Positions 37,541 to 48,369 of a stretch of 64,000 bases of DNA are shown here, piece by piece. The stretch comes from Loxodes magnus (lineage: Eukaryota > Ciliophora > Karyorelictea > Loxodida > Loxodidae). The position numbers were made by a program, and so were the translations under genes. The stretch lies in the NCBI GenBank assembly GCA_946699065.1, contig CAMPDV010000097.1, positions 372,001 to 436,000 on the forward strand. The letters are read 5' to 3'. Under the pieces are notes generated by a model. That model worked only from the letters and a program-made list of their open reading frames with translations, had not been told where the DNA came from and ran no database searches. The stretch's first letter is position 1; each line of letters starts with the position of its first letter.

Positions 37541-38443
37541 ATGGAAGGATTCAAAAGAGGTTTCTACGCCACCTCCAAAAAGTTGGAGAGGAAACCTGAA
37601 TCCAATCTTGGATAGTCTTCTTACTCTTAACCCTAACCTTTTTCTTAATTCTAACAACCTGAAGAGGAACAGAAACAAGCTCAGAAGACAACACATGAGA
37701 TAACTCAAACCTCAGAAGAGAAGTCCAGAAAGCAGATGAAGCCTGCTTTGCACCAGGAGGTCTCAAAATTCAATCCTTCTGGCCAGATTAGCATGGAACA
37801 GCTCATCAAAGTGGCACTAAACCTCCAGGAAGAGGTTATGAAACTGAGAAAGGACAATGAGAAACTGATGGAAAAACTCAACCTAGCGGAAGGAATAGAA
37901 TCCAGACTTATGTCCTAAGAAAGAGAACTAAGCGCTTTCTGAAACATATCTTAAGACCAGATAAACTAATCCTAAAATTAGCTTCAGAAACAATCTGATC
38001 TGAGTATTAGACTGGAAATACTAGAAAAGAAATTAGATGAACAAAGGGGAGATCCAATGATGATTGAAGAGACCAATAGGAAGACTAAGGTTAAACTCCA
38101 AAAAGTAGTGAAGAAATGTTACTACTGCAATTCGACAGAACACTTATGAAGACGCTGCAAGGAATTCCAAAATTTCATGATATAGTACTGGAATAAATAA
38201 AGAACCATACAAGCACAGTAGAGGAAGAAAAAACAAATGTAGTAGAGACAAATAAGAGAAAGATTATACTTAAATGAATAAGGATACATTTACAAGAGAA
38301 AATTTAATTAGAAATAAGGCTAGATCCGGAAATGACAAGAGTAATGGGAGGAGAGAGGAGTAGAGACATCTAAAACTTTATTTTTAACACTGGAGCAATC
38401 TGATGTCCAGCACGAAGAGGTGAAAATCCTCGAAAATTGCTAA
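37541..38443 (+). CDS. Retroelement ORF1 zinc-knuckle protein, family A, intact
   Basis: 300 codons from ATG 37541 to TAA 38441-38443. Order: a basic N-terminus (MEGFKRGFYATSKKLERK); a Gln/Ser/Pro-rich linker; a coiled coil at about 85-180 (LIKVALNLQEEVMKLRKDNE, LEILEKKLDEQRG); a zinc knuckle at about 193-207 (KKCYYCNSTEHLWRRC, C-X2-C-X4-H-X4-C, with Trp as TGA); and a Gln/Arg-rich tail with GYIYKRKFN. As an ORF1 protein it should bind the element's RNA and form particles. The coding strand ends ATTGCTAAACTTAATTTATC and CTATTATTATT, the same 3' end as the copy at 17152. Many TAA/TAG fall where the related copies have CAA/CAG. No ORF2 follows directly. Confidence 0.85.
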
Positions 38444-38465
38444 ACTTAATTTATCCTATTATTAT

Positions 38466-39080
38466 TTCTATCATATAAAGATTTGGTGTTATATATATTA
38501 GAAGAACCATTGCTGGAAAAGATGCTGAAAAAAACTGAAATCGAAAGAATTAATAAGAAGAAAATATTAAAGAAATTTTCTACTTTTAGCCAACAAGAAT
38601 AGTACTTTTATATAAGAAGAACCTTTATAACTCAGGAATATAAGAATAAAATAAATTATCCTATTGATGAGCCCTATTGTTTGTTTGAAATTATTATACA
38701 TTAAAAAGCATTTTTAAATATATATATATATATTATTTTTAAATAAGGGATTGACTATTGTAAAAGATTGGGAATCATGACTTAAGACGTCTCATATTAT
38801 ATGATTAAGGAATTATAAACTCCTTTCTGAAGTCTTATTTGGGATATTTAAATTTATAAATAAAATAATTTAGCAAGAAACTTATGTCAAGAAGAAAAGA
38901 ATTATTATAAATGGAAAATGCAAAAAAGGAAGAAAAAAAGATGAGACTATAACAAGAATATCATAAAATTGATAAGATCAAGGTTATATTTAAAAAATAT
39001 TAAAAACATTAAAAACATTTATTAACATCTATAATTGAAGGAAGCAATTCTTACAGTTATAGATGTCAAAAAACTCTTTT
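38466..39080 (+). pseudogene. Family W ORF1 fragment ending in type 2 hairpin
   Basis: Immediately after the family A tail, WCYIYQKNHCWKRCWKK (near 38473-38525) matches the knuckle region of the W ORF1 at 60258-61100 (CYLCQKNNCWKKCWKK). The expected His is kept here (NHC) but one Cys is Tyr. ERINKKKILKKF follows in another frame. The fragment runs into the type 2 hairpin at 39025-39066. Confidence 0.5.
39025..39066 (+). repeat. Type 2 terminal hairpin
   Basis: Perfect 10-bp arms ACATCTATAA / TTATAGATGT enclose a core with GAA..TTC pairing. The frame through it reads TSIIEGSNSYSYRCQ, conserved in form at 6582 and 44532 and at the C-terminus of the RT element (LIGINHSDNQRCQ). Confidence 0.7.
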
Positions 39081-39175
39081 AGTTTAAAATTTAAATCTTA
39101 AATTTAAAAATGATAAATGATATGAAATTACCTCTAGAGAATAAATAAGCAATATTTATTATATTATATAATAAA

Positions 39176-39590
39176 ATGGATGTAGACCGTTGTGGTCAGA
39201 AGAACTAGTAGGTAATTTAGTGCAGTGTATGCTGCATTGTGAGTAATCTATCACTAGATGCCACCACGGGGATGGGTGGACAAGCTTGGAAGAGACAAGC
39301 GTAATTTTCCACAGGGTTTTCGCTGGCAGTATGAATGATTGACTGACGGGCCTGCTAATGACTTAATAACTAATTTTTATATGGACTTATTCAAAAAGAC
39401 TTGAACATTTATTCAAGATTCGAGAATAATCTTTAATAAGCAGATTCCCCATTTGGAGAAGCTGGATCGGCTCATTGAAAAGTTAGAAAGATAAAAAGAA
39501 GTATGAGAACACTTTTTTTAATATTAAATATTAATATTAAAAGAGCTACACACTCTATAATAATCTTTATTTGTTTATCAAATATATATA
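39176..39590 (+). mobile_element. Short element, family U, copy 2
   Basis: It starts at an ATG preceded by TATATAATAAA. It is GC-richer than its surroundings and collinear with the inverted unit at 14000-14406: AGAAGAACTAGTAGGTAAT near the start, AAGCTTGGAAGAGACAA in the middle, AGATTCCCCATTTGGAGAAG near the end. The final hairpin is collapsed by a deletion to GAGCTACACACTC at 39543-39555, but the TATAAT and ATTTG tail remains. The protein-like frame near the end reads ADSPFGEAGSAHW. Function unknown. Confidence 0.6.
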
Positions 39591-39599
39591 TATTAATTT

Positions 39600-40498
39600 A
39601 TTAAAGAAAAATATCAGCTCTCTCGTACATATTCTTGCCAGCTGAAATAATAATATTAATTTAAGAACGTAATTTTAAATTTATTTGATTAATTTACTGC
39701 CAAATATTAATGAACTAGATATATTGAAATATTTTATTTTTGGAAAAAGAATTTGCTATTTAATTTAAATATAATATGAAATTTAAACTTCTTAGAATAG
39801 AATAATTCTTACTAACATATATTTAATTAATTTATCACTTATTAATTTTCATCCTTTGTTATTATAAATAATTCAATTTAAAATTTAAAAAGCATAATAC
39901 TCATAACTACTTACCTTATAATATAATTGAAATTTAAAAGAGAATAACTATGGAAATTTTTAAATAATTACATAGTTAAATGGTATTAAAAATTAGATTA
40001 TACTAACTTAATTTAATATAATATTAAAAGTATAAAGTAAACTAGAAATTTATAAGCTATATTTTAATATTAAAGATATAATACTTATATTTATTATGCT
40101 ATTTATTTATATCTACTATATTAACATTTTTTATATCTTGTAACTTTACAATTTTTATAATTTAAGTATGAATTTTTAATTAATTAAGATTATCTGAATT
40201 AACAATTAAAATTAAATACTTTAATTGCAAGAGAATTTGAATAATTACTTAATATAAATAGATTAAAAATGCTTGTTTTAGATATCTTCTTATGTCAGTT
40301 TTTAAATTAAGAATAAAATAATGTTTAATTTAAACTGATTGAGGATAAAATAATTGATACTAAAAATTATAAGGTTAAACTAAATAGATATTAATTCAAT
40401 TATTTAGTTCCTCTTAAGATAAATTAAATATAATATTTAAAATCTAGGCTAGCAATTAGATTAAAAATTAGAGTGTATTTTAAATTAAATTAATAGCA
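39600..40498. other. A+T-rich spacer
   Basis: No gene or element recognised. Confidence 0.45.
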
Positions 40499-40715
40499 AT
40501 TTGGATCTTGTTCAAGAAGACTTTAGTATTTGGCTCAAGATTAAAGAATAATTTTTAATAAGCAGATTTCCCATTTGGAGAAGCTGAAGCGAATCATTGG
40601 ACAGTTAGATAAAAAGAAGTATGAGATAACTTTTTTTAATATTAAATAATAATATTGAAAGAACTGCGCGCCAACGAAGTGCTACGCGCTCTATAATCAT
40701 ATTTATTTATATTAA
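40499..40715 (+). mobile_element. Family U, 5'-truncated copy, with intact type 1 hairpin
   Basis: Only the last 160 bp or so of the family U unit is present (AGATTTCCCATTTGGAGAAG; frame ADFPFGEAEANHW), followed by the hairpin at 40661-40691, TATAATCATATTTATTTAT. Truncation at the 5' side with a preserved 3' end is typical of target-primed reverse transcription. Confidence 0.65.
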
Positions 40716-40760
40716 TTATTAGACATCTTTAAATTTATATTTAAATTAAAAAATTTATTG

Positions 40761-40802
40761 ACATCTTTAATTGTCAGAATGATTTATTCCAATTAAATAC
40801 AT
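40761..40802 (-). repeat. Type 2 terminal hairpin at the RT element's 3' end
   Basis: Minus-strand arms ATGTATTTAATTG / CAATTAAAGATGT surround the end of ORF2 (LIGINHSDN, then TAA, or Gln then RCQ). Its position at the end of a clear RT element ties the type 2 hairpin to this LINE lineage. Confidence 0.65.
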
Positions 40803-43800
40803 TAATTCTGCGATGTTCTTTGCAGTATTCTCTCTTTCCCATGCGTTCTTTTCAGCATCTTTTTATTCATATTTTTGCTTTGTAAATAATACTCATCTTC
40901 TTTCAAGTAAAATTTTGTGGAATACTTTCATTCACAAATATAAAATTCTAATTTACTTATTGTGAATTAGTTAATATAGATTTTTCATATAATATGAGAC
41001 TCCTTCAACCATAATGCCCAACTTTTTGCTTAAATCATTCCCTTATATCTATATAGAAAATAAAATCCATGTTATGTTCAAAAATTATCAGATACTCCAC
41101 AAATAAAAAAGGGATTCCCACAGGGTAATAATAATCCTTGAAATTCTTACGGAAACTTAAAATTGTGTCTTAATTCAATAATAATAATAGCTATAAAAGT
41201 TTCAATATTTTGAATATTGGAACATAATTGAATAGTTACATTGAATGCAATATGCAAAATATGTTTAAATAAAGTTTTTATTTTCATTAAATCTCATCAA
41301 ACTTCTTGCTTAAATTCATCTTGCAAACTTACTTGAATGTGCTCTTCTTAAATCTTATCTTTTACATTTGAATAATTTATTGATCTTTCATTTTTTAACT
41401 TGAACATGTCTAATCTTCTCTTCTATAGTTGCTTATGAAAGACTTTGACTAATTTATCTACTCTAAGAAGTTAAGTTCTTGAGAAATTCTTATTATATAA
41501 ATCTAGCCTTATAAAATTAGTCTTTTCTAATCTTTTCCTAAAAGTAACAAATGCTTAGAAAAGTCCTAAAATAAATCTTTATAGTAAGAAAGTTAAAAAT
41601 ATGTTCAAATTCATCAAAATCTTAGTCATATATACAAATTATGCTTGAATAGATACAAATGATACGTTAACTAAGTTAATTTTAGAAATTATAAGTGTAA
41701 ATTCTCAGTTTATAGATGGAAATAATCTTCTGAATAAGATGTTTAATAAACTCTTAAAAGTACAAGTTTTTTAAAATCAAAGTTGATACATTTAGTTGCT
41801 TTTACTTAAATAACTTTGATATGGTAAATTATATTAAGAGTATTTTGACAAAAGATGCAATATCTTAATCTGGATTTTCTTAACTGATTTCGTTTAACTT
41901 AAAGTAAAAGCTTACGAATCCCATTTTTTTAAGTGGATAAGAAAGTCAATTTAAAACAATAAAGTAAGACTCTTTAAAAGTAGTTAAAAGGATCTAAAGG
42001 TCATTCTTTAAATTAGTCTTTAAAATTTAGTTGTTTTATTAATCGTTCCTTTATGTCCTGATAAAGTAGCCCAATGTATAATATCACTACCATACTCTGC
42101 TTTAGGTAAAATAAAAGTTCTACAAAGTGTTTTAAAATTATGTGGCGAAATAACTGCATATTTTGATAATATTGAAATATTTTTAGAGATTTCTATTCTG
42201 AAATCAGAGACTTTTGCTGTACGGTAGAGTTAAAGTTTTCTCTTTCTCCTAATTAATATCCTAGGTAAGTAATTACTTCAATTTGGTTAATTATTTATCA
42301 ATAATGTTTAAGTTTATTTATTATCTACTTTCCTTTTTATTTAGAAATATATTACTTCACATTTTTAAACGTTTATGTAAAGCTTTACTTAAGAGAAAAC
42401 TTAAACTGGAGTTTATAGTAATCTTTGAGCCTTCACATATGAACTTTTAATTTCTATTAAATCATCCACAAATCCTCGCACTAAAAAAGTTTTTGTGCTT
42501 ATAGTAAATCCATATTATTTTTAATTTCCTTCTAAGTATTTTATATTTATGTCATAATATAAAATAGCAAGTACAGATCCATGACTACTTCCTTGTAGAA
42601 CTCCATTATTAATTTTAATTAATCTTGTAAAACAACCATCTATAATAAGCTTAGCATCAATATTGTCATAAAAAGATTCTAATGCAAGAATTATATTTAA
42701 GGGTAATCTTAATTTTCTCAAATGATCAAAAAGCAAATTCCTTGATAAAGTATCGAACATTTTCTCAACGTTGTTTAGAGTGGCGATTGATTATTTTTTA
42801 TGCGTCCATCTACAATACAGATCAATAATCTATTAAATACTTAAAATTTGTTAGGTTGTAGAGTGTTTACGAATAAATCCAAATTAAGCTGGATGCAAAA
42901 TATTTAGATCGAAACATATCTAAATAATCTTTAGGTTATTGCTTTGTCATATATTTTTAATAAAAAATTTAGTAAAGCAACAGGGAGCCAGTTATACCAA
43001 ACATTCTTACTTCCCTACTTAAAAATAGGAAAAATATTTATTTTTTTCATTGCATTTGGTATAGTAAAAGTTCTTAACATATTATTTATAAAAATTTTAA
43101 TTATTTAATGCAAATCTTCACGCATATTTGATAAGTTCCGCTTTGATACTTTCATTTCCTGAGGCTTTATTGATTGTTTATTTATTATTTTTAAATTTAT
43201 AAATCCGTAAAAAGAGGCATATTTTAAGAATGACTTAAGTTTATTTATTATAAAAGGTATATTTTTACGAATTTCACCAATTTTTCTATTTGAAACATCA
43301 CTTTCTTCTTAATTTAAGTTTTAATGCTTATTAAAAACTTGATTTCCCCCTATTTCTATAATTTATTATGTCTAATTAGAATTTAAATTCATTAAATTAC
43401 GAATTCTTGCATTTATTATATTTTTTGCTCTTTTAAACTTATCCTAGAGATTTTAATTTGGATCATTATGTTTTTCCTTTACTTTCTATTTTTTCCATTT
43501 TCAAAATTTGTGAAGATAATGTTATATGATTTTTTTCTATTATAATTTGGAGAGTTCCTAATTATGACTTCTATCCTAAACAAAAGCTTTCTAATATGTA
43601 ATATTATCTTACTTTTCTTAAGCAAATAATTTAACTAAAAAGCTTAGTAATTTATAATAATGCTGATTAATTCTATTGGCCAATTACGGTTTCCGCATTT
43701 AAATTAATAAGATTCTAAATAATTGATATTAAGTTAAACGTTGCTTTAGTCAAGTTATTAAAGTTATTAATACTGTCCAAGAAATAGATTTTAATAAAAG

Positions 43801-44221
43801 CTTCTTACTTATGGATGCTGCAATTTTGATATTTTAAAGAATAAAAATAATTATTATTCTTATTAAATATTTTAAATCACATTTCAAGGTAATATTTAAT
43901 GGGAAATAGTCAGTATGTAGTTCAGAATCTTGAATAACTAGAAAATCTGAAAAATAATCAGAGCTTAGATGCTGAGTTACTAATAAGTAATCATTGTAAT
44001 AAGATTAGTTATGATCTCTATGAATGAAAATGTTAGGTTCTTAGCGATTTAAAATGATTAATTCATATGCTGATATAAAATCAAGAAAAATTTGGGTATT
44101 ATTATTTAATTGAGATTAGTTATTACCATAATTAGGAAGTAAAGAGATATGAGAGCAAAAATTGGAAAATGTGACATTAGAAAATTAATAACCTATGACC
44201 AAAATTATATCAATTAATTTA
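40761..44221 (-). pseudogene. Non-LTR retrotransposon ORF2: APE endonuclease + reverse transcriptase (decayed)
   Basis: Reading down the minus strand, the endonuclease C-terminal part (IILVIGYQFSNVTFSNF, QIFLDFISAYELIILN, HTDYFPLNI at 43900-43914, the SDHFP-like block) comes first. The RT blocks follow: KASGNESIKAELIKYA; INIFPIFKQGSKNVWYNWLP; ILHPAQFGFIRKHSTTQQIL (QFGF at 42875-42886); EKMFDTLSRNLLFDHL; NNGVLQGSSHGSVLAIL; GFVDDLIEI, with FVDD in place of YADD at 42461-42472; then thumb and C-terminal sequence, ending at the type 2 hairpin (40761-40802). It would copy element RNA at a nicked target. At least two single-base frame changes (near 43110 and 42900) disable it, and the endonuclease N-terminus is missing. 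The catalytic Asp pair is kept. Confidence 0.85.
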
Positions 44222-44269
44222 AAAAAGCAAATTAGAATATATTGATATGTAAATTAAAATTTTACATAA

Positions 44270-44594
44270 GATTTTGCTTAAAAAGGAGATTAGAGTTGTT
44301 CGAATTAGAAAAGACTTATAATAAGAAAATTCTAAGACTAAGGGCAAAGAAGCGAAAGAGCAAGATAAAAATGAAGAGAATAATGAAAATGAGGATGGAA
44401 AAGAAGAACAAGAAGAAAAAGATGAGCAAGTGGGAGATTAGAATGAATAAACTGATGACGAAGATGATATAGCTGAAGAAGAAGATGAAGTAGAAAGTGT
44501 TTGAGTTGAAAAACTTTTAAAAAGCATTATTACATCCTTAATTGAAGAAAGTAATTCCAACAATGAAAAGATGTTTCAAGACTCTTTTAGTTAA
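44270..44594 (+). other. Acidic coding-like fragment ending in type 2 hairpin
   Basis: On the plus strand a frame reads KGKEAKEQDKNEENNENEDG, EEQEEKDEQVGDQNEQ, DDEDDIAEEEDEVESVWVEK, then LLKSIITSLIEESNSNNEKM across the hairpin at 44532-44574. It is strongly acidic, unlike the basic ORF1 proteins. The same 3' peptide and hairpin occur at 39025. It lies head-to-head with the truncated ORF2 on the other strand. Identity unknown; possibly the C-terminus of an element-encoded protein. Confidence 0.45.
44532..44574 (+). repeat. Type 2 terminal hairpin
   Basis: ACATCCTTAATTG ... CAATGAAAAGATGT is an imperfect 12-13-bp stem. The same element as at 6582, 39025 and 40761. Confidence 0.6.
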
Positions 44595-45197
44595 ATTTAA
44601 ATTAGGAAATAAAACATTAAAATAACCACAAAAAATAGAAGGAATTTGAAAGGTAAAATTTATTATATTAATAAGATATTCATACTCTATATCTTTATCT
44701 ATATTTGGTTTTTCATTGAGAAATCAAGTTAGATTTAACAAGAGTCAGGTTATTTTTAACAAGTAAACGGGCACCACCACCTAGATAATTTGCGTTTAAA
44801 AAATAAGTGCTGTGTTGTTCTAAAGCAATAGGAAAATTAGTTTATTATATATAAAATGGCTTCTAAGAAATAAAAGAACTTTGAACAAAACACTTGAGCA
44901 GGAAAATTCTCTAAAAAATAAAAAAGCTAAATATCTACAATGAGTGAAAGTGAGAAATATGATTGATATGACGAACATTAACCACTTGGAAATCGAGAAT
45001 TAAAATACTTCCGACACAAACTCAAATAGAAATATTATCTAACTCATTAAAAGAGTTTATCTTCAAAAATAGATACCTCACTGATAAAGTAGAAAAATTA
45101 GAAAAATTAATAACGTCTTGCTTGAGAAACAATATTAATCATCATAAGAAATAGAAAACAAACTGGAACAAAGAATTCTTTAAATTTAATAATAAAT

Positions 45198-45654
45198 AAA
45201 TTTGATTATATAGCGCGTAGCACTCTCGTTGGTGCGCAGCTCTTTAAAAAATGTTTCATACTGAAAAGAATGTTTGTTACTGATAAAATTATCAGATATT
45301 GATAAACCTTGTTCAATACTGATATAATTTCAGAATATTCGTAATCTTTAATACTTGTTGGAGGTTCAATGACATGGCAGGATTGCGTCTCATTGTATCA
45401 CCAAAGCAGAGGATGACATGTGTCAATTATGGGTACTTAAATTCCCCACCTCTGATGAAACTCGCAAAAATAATTTCCTTTTATTTCCAGAATTAAAAAT
45501 TAAAATAAGCCAGTGTTGAAAGTCAAACTAGCAGATGTTTCGAGTCCAAGCCAAAGCAGAGGAAGACATAAAGTCGATTATGGGTACTTAACTTCCCCAA
45601 CCTCTGATGAAGCCATTCCTTCCGTCCCTTGTTATTCACCTTCGAACAACTATA
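45198..45654 (-). mobile_element. Nested short element with type 1 hairpin
   Basis: This insert interrupts the family X ORF. On the minus strand it has a body from about 45650 and the hairpin at 45211-45242, followed by TATAATC and an ATTTATTTATT tail. The empty-site sequence is preserved in the copy at 13110-13970. Flanks suggest a target-site duplication of about 9 bp (ATAATAAAT). A minus-strand frame from ATG near 45616 reads MASSEVGEVKYPQSTLCLPL and ends VLRAI at the hairpin. It contains a diverged direct repeat of about 60 bp (45371-45470 region and 45546-45613) with TGGGTACTTAA and CCTCTGATGAA in each copy. Confidence 0.8.
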
Positions 45655-46038
45655 TAATAAATTCAGGTAACGCCATTTTCGTTTTAACAGAATTAATCAG
45701 ATCCTATGAAAATAGAAAATGAAGCCTCAAATTAAAATAAACAGTAAACATTAATTTAAAATGACTAGTAAATTTAAATTAAATAAGAGTTACAGGAATA
45801 ATAGACTAAAAGAAGAATAAAATGTTACGTGTGCAATAAATAACACCAATGAAAATATTGTTACTAACTAAGCGAAATTTAAAGAAAGAATAAATAAGAT
45901 ATTTTTAAAAAACTACTTAGGATATATCCAACATAAAGTGGAAAAATTTATATAAATTTTTTTTAAATTCAAATCTTAATTCTTGGGGAAATAATTAGGA
46001 ACGTTACATACAAGAATGAAACTATTCAGAATATTAAA

Positions 46039-46069
46039 GGATGGTGCACTAATAAAGTGCTTTACCGCC
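46039..46069 (+). repeat. Type 1-like hairpin in family X ORF copy 2
   Basis: 31 nt: GGATGGTGCACT, loop, AGTGCTTTACCGCC. Compared with the copy at 13219-13249, the inner stem is kept. Confidence 0.55.
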
Positions 46070-46389
46070 TAACTAAGCCTAATAGGAATTCATGAAAAAC
46101 TAATGGAGACATGCTGATAGAATAAATCAGATTGCTGACTATTAAGGCTTTAACAAAGCTTTTTAAATTTTTAACTTTTAACTTTTATGTTAAAGTTTCG
46201 TTTATTGAAAAATATCAAAATCATTGCCTAATATAAATGTTATACGGATTCTTATTTGTATATAACAGAAATAATGTTTATATGCCCTATCTTTATTTTT
46301 CTTAATTTTAAAATCCTCCAAGAAATCCTCCCTAATAAATGTATATATATTTAATACCTTTTTCATTTCTTTAAATATGTACAAATTCT

Positions 46390-48010
46390 CTTCTACATCC
46401 GGGGCGTTAATGATAAAACAAAATAAAATTTAAATAGCTTAAATTGTATTTTACTCTAGTAATTTGTTGTCTATTTTAATCATTTTAGGTACTATCTACT
46501 GTTCCTTTAGTTAATTCCTCGTTAGGTTCTATATATCTTCCTTTAACATTATTCATTTCATATTAGTTTCTTCTTTGGAACAATATAAATAATTTAAGTT
46601 AAGATGCTTCTAAATTAAAATCACGTATTATCTAATTACTTTCTTATAATTTTATACTTAGTTGTTGAATGTTTGACTGGATGCAAGTTATTAGTTTCTT
46701 CATCATGTGCATCCTCATTTTAAATATATTAATAATTTTTCATCTTAATTACTTATTCAATTTTGTATATTTAATATAATGAAATTTGTAGATATTTTGA
46801 AATTATTAAGTATGAATTTCTGTAGTAGGCATTTTATTATATCTCTAAGTTGCAGTTTTGTAAAATTAAATTTCAATTCTTTATCTTTATATATCTATCA
46901 AAGTCTTTATGCTGTATTTTTGTTCTTAATTGTCTAATTTGATATTTTAAAATGTGTTTGGTTACTGAACATCATCAAAGTATTGATATCTTTGTTTTCA
47001 ATTATTCTAAATAATCTTCTGATATTCAATTAAGGAAATTAGGAGTTTATTTTCTTATTTTATAAAAAAAATTAAAGAAATCTCAATGCTATAATATGCT
47101 TGAAAGACATCAATAAACATCTATAAAACATTTTACATTAAAGTTTTATCCATTTTTTGAGAATAATTTTCTAGCTCTAAATCTCATACTTGCCTTTTTT
47201 TATTCATTATGGCAGAAATTCATTTTACGTACTTAAGGGTACTTCATTCTCTGTCTTAGGGAGATAAAAATTTTATAAGATTTTTGAAATGCAATGGTGT
47301 CACGTAGCAGTTAATAAATAAATTTTTCAAAGTCGCTAGATATTTGGAGATTATTTCTTCACAAAGGTTTTTAAGATTCTTTTTTATCTGCAAAATATTC
47401 CTAAATACGTGATTTGCTATTTTTATATGAATGGTTAAGTTTCAATCATCAAACTAAGTTATAATTAGTCATTTTTATTTTTCTTTAAAAAATAGTAATT
47501 TTCAAATTTAAGAATATTTATTGATAAGTGTGTTCGTTCGAAAACCTCTTTATTTTCGTTTATTAACTCTTGCATATTTTTCTTGATTTTAGTGTAAAAT
47601 TAAATGATTAGATTATCCTCTTAAAATGAAGCTTTTATCTAATCATGCATTTAAATCCTATCTATCCACTTTTATTTTCTAAATAACGAATTACTATATC
47701 ATAATACAATAGAGCTAATATATCCCATGTGAGTTTCCCTGTACAACTCCATTGTTATAATAAAATTGCTTTAAATTTTTCATCTATAATAAATCATGAA
47801 TTTGATTTTTTGTAAAATATTAGAATGCAATAATAAATCCAATGTAACTTAACTTTTCTAATTTATAATTAACAATCTTCTTTCTCTTGAATCAAGCATT
47901 TTCTCTACATTTGTATAGTTGCTATAATTTGGTATTTCCTTTTGCATACTTGCAGACGGCATCAATGATTATTGAATCACTCAAATATATTAAGTTGCTA
48001 ATTTATTTTC
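46390..48010 (-). pseudogene. Non-LTR reverse transcriptase relic, second copy
   Basis: Minus-strand peptides align with the RT element at 40761-44221: QIIATIQMQRKCLIQ near 47900 (compare SIATLNNVEKMFDTLSR); NNGVVQGNSHGIY near 47700-47765 (compare NNGVLQGSSHGSV); FILRGQSNHLIL near 47610-47640, where the other copy has FLVRGFVDDLIE. So the catalytic FVDD has become QSNH. A thumb-like part (LKYVKWISA) follows near 47215. The 5' side is cut off at about 48010 by the hairpin-bearing unit at 48047. Clearly inactive. Confidence 0.65.
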
Positions 48011-48046
48011 ATATATCCCATTTTTATATAAATAAATTTGATTATA

Positions 48047-48361
48047 GAGCGCGTAGCCTCTCGTTGATGAGCATCTCTTTCCATATTTAAATATATGTCC
48101 GTTTTTTCAAATAAGCCTTCTAGTAATAGAAATTCTTCTCTTATTAGTTACATATCTTCATCATTTTCCTCAAAATTGTCTCTTGTTCTTCTATCCTCTA
48201 TGTATCTACGCTTTATTAGATCTTTATTGCAAGCTTCCTTTATTTTTCTTACATATCTTTCTAATTTTCTTTTCTAATTCCTTTCTTCTTAATAGAGCTT
48301 TGTAAACCCATAAAAATTATCCTTTTTCTGCTCTATAATCTTTTCTCTGTTCTTTTTTCAT
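48047..48361 (-). mobile_element. Short charged ORF ending in type 1 hairpin
   Basis: From ATG 48361 (minus): MKKEQRKDYRAEKGQFLWVY, LLRRKELEKKIRKI. After one frame change come RYVRKIKEACNKDLIKRRYI, EDRRTRDNFEENDED and IREEFLLLEGLFEKTDIYL. It runs into the hairpin at 48047-48077 and the TATAATC/ATTTATTT tail. It is Lys/Arg/Glu-rich and likely helical. No family recognised. It is a fourth body type carrying the same 3' cassette as families S1, U and the nested element. Confidence 0.5.
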
Positions 48362-48369
48362 TCAATTTT

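Larger units (their letters stand above)
44856..46190 (+). pseudogene. Retroelement ORF1, family X, copy 2, split by a nested element
   Basis: Nearly collinear with the minus-strand copy at 13110-13970: MASKKQKNFEQN, MSESEKYDWYDEHQPLGN, the coiled-coil part, then after the interruption CYVCNKQHQWKYCY-like knuckle sequence near 45825-45860, and the hairpin at 46039-46069. Relative to copy 1, about 460 bp is inserted at 45198-45654. Small indels also break the frame (for example near 45020). Without the insert the unit would be about 880 bp. TGA stands at Trp positions (SEKYDW-YDEH) in both copies. Confidence 0.75.

Noticed and set aside
37517-37766. Minus-strand ORFs opposite the family A ORF1 (also 17113-17433)
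   Set aside because: Shadows of the plus-strand ORF1, which has the zinc knuckle and coiled coil.
39176-39400. rRNA or snRNA-like gene in the GC-richer part of the family U unit
   Set aside because: No recognisable conserved rRNA/snRNA motif; an inverted, protein-like, diverged copy exists at 14000-14406 with element ends.
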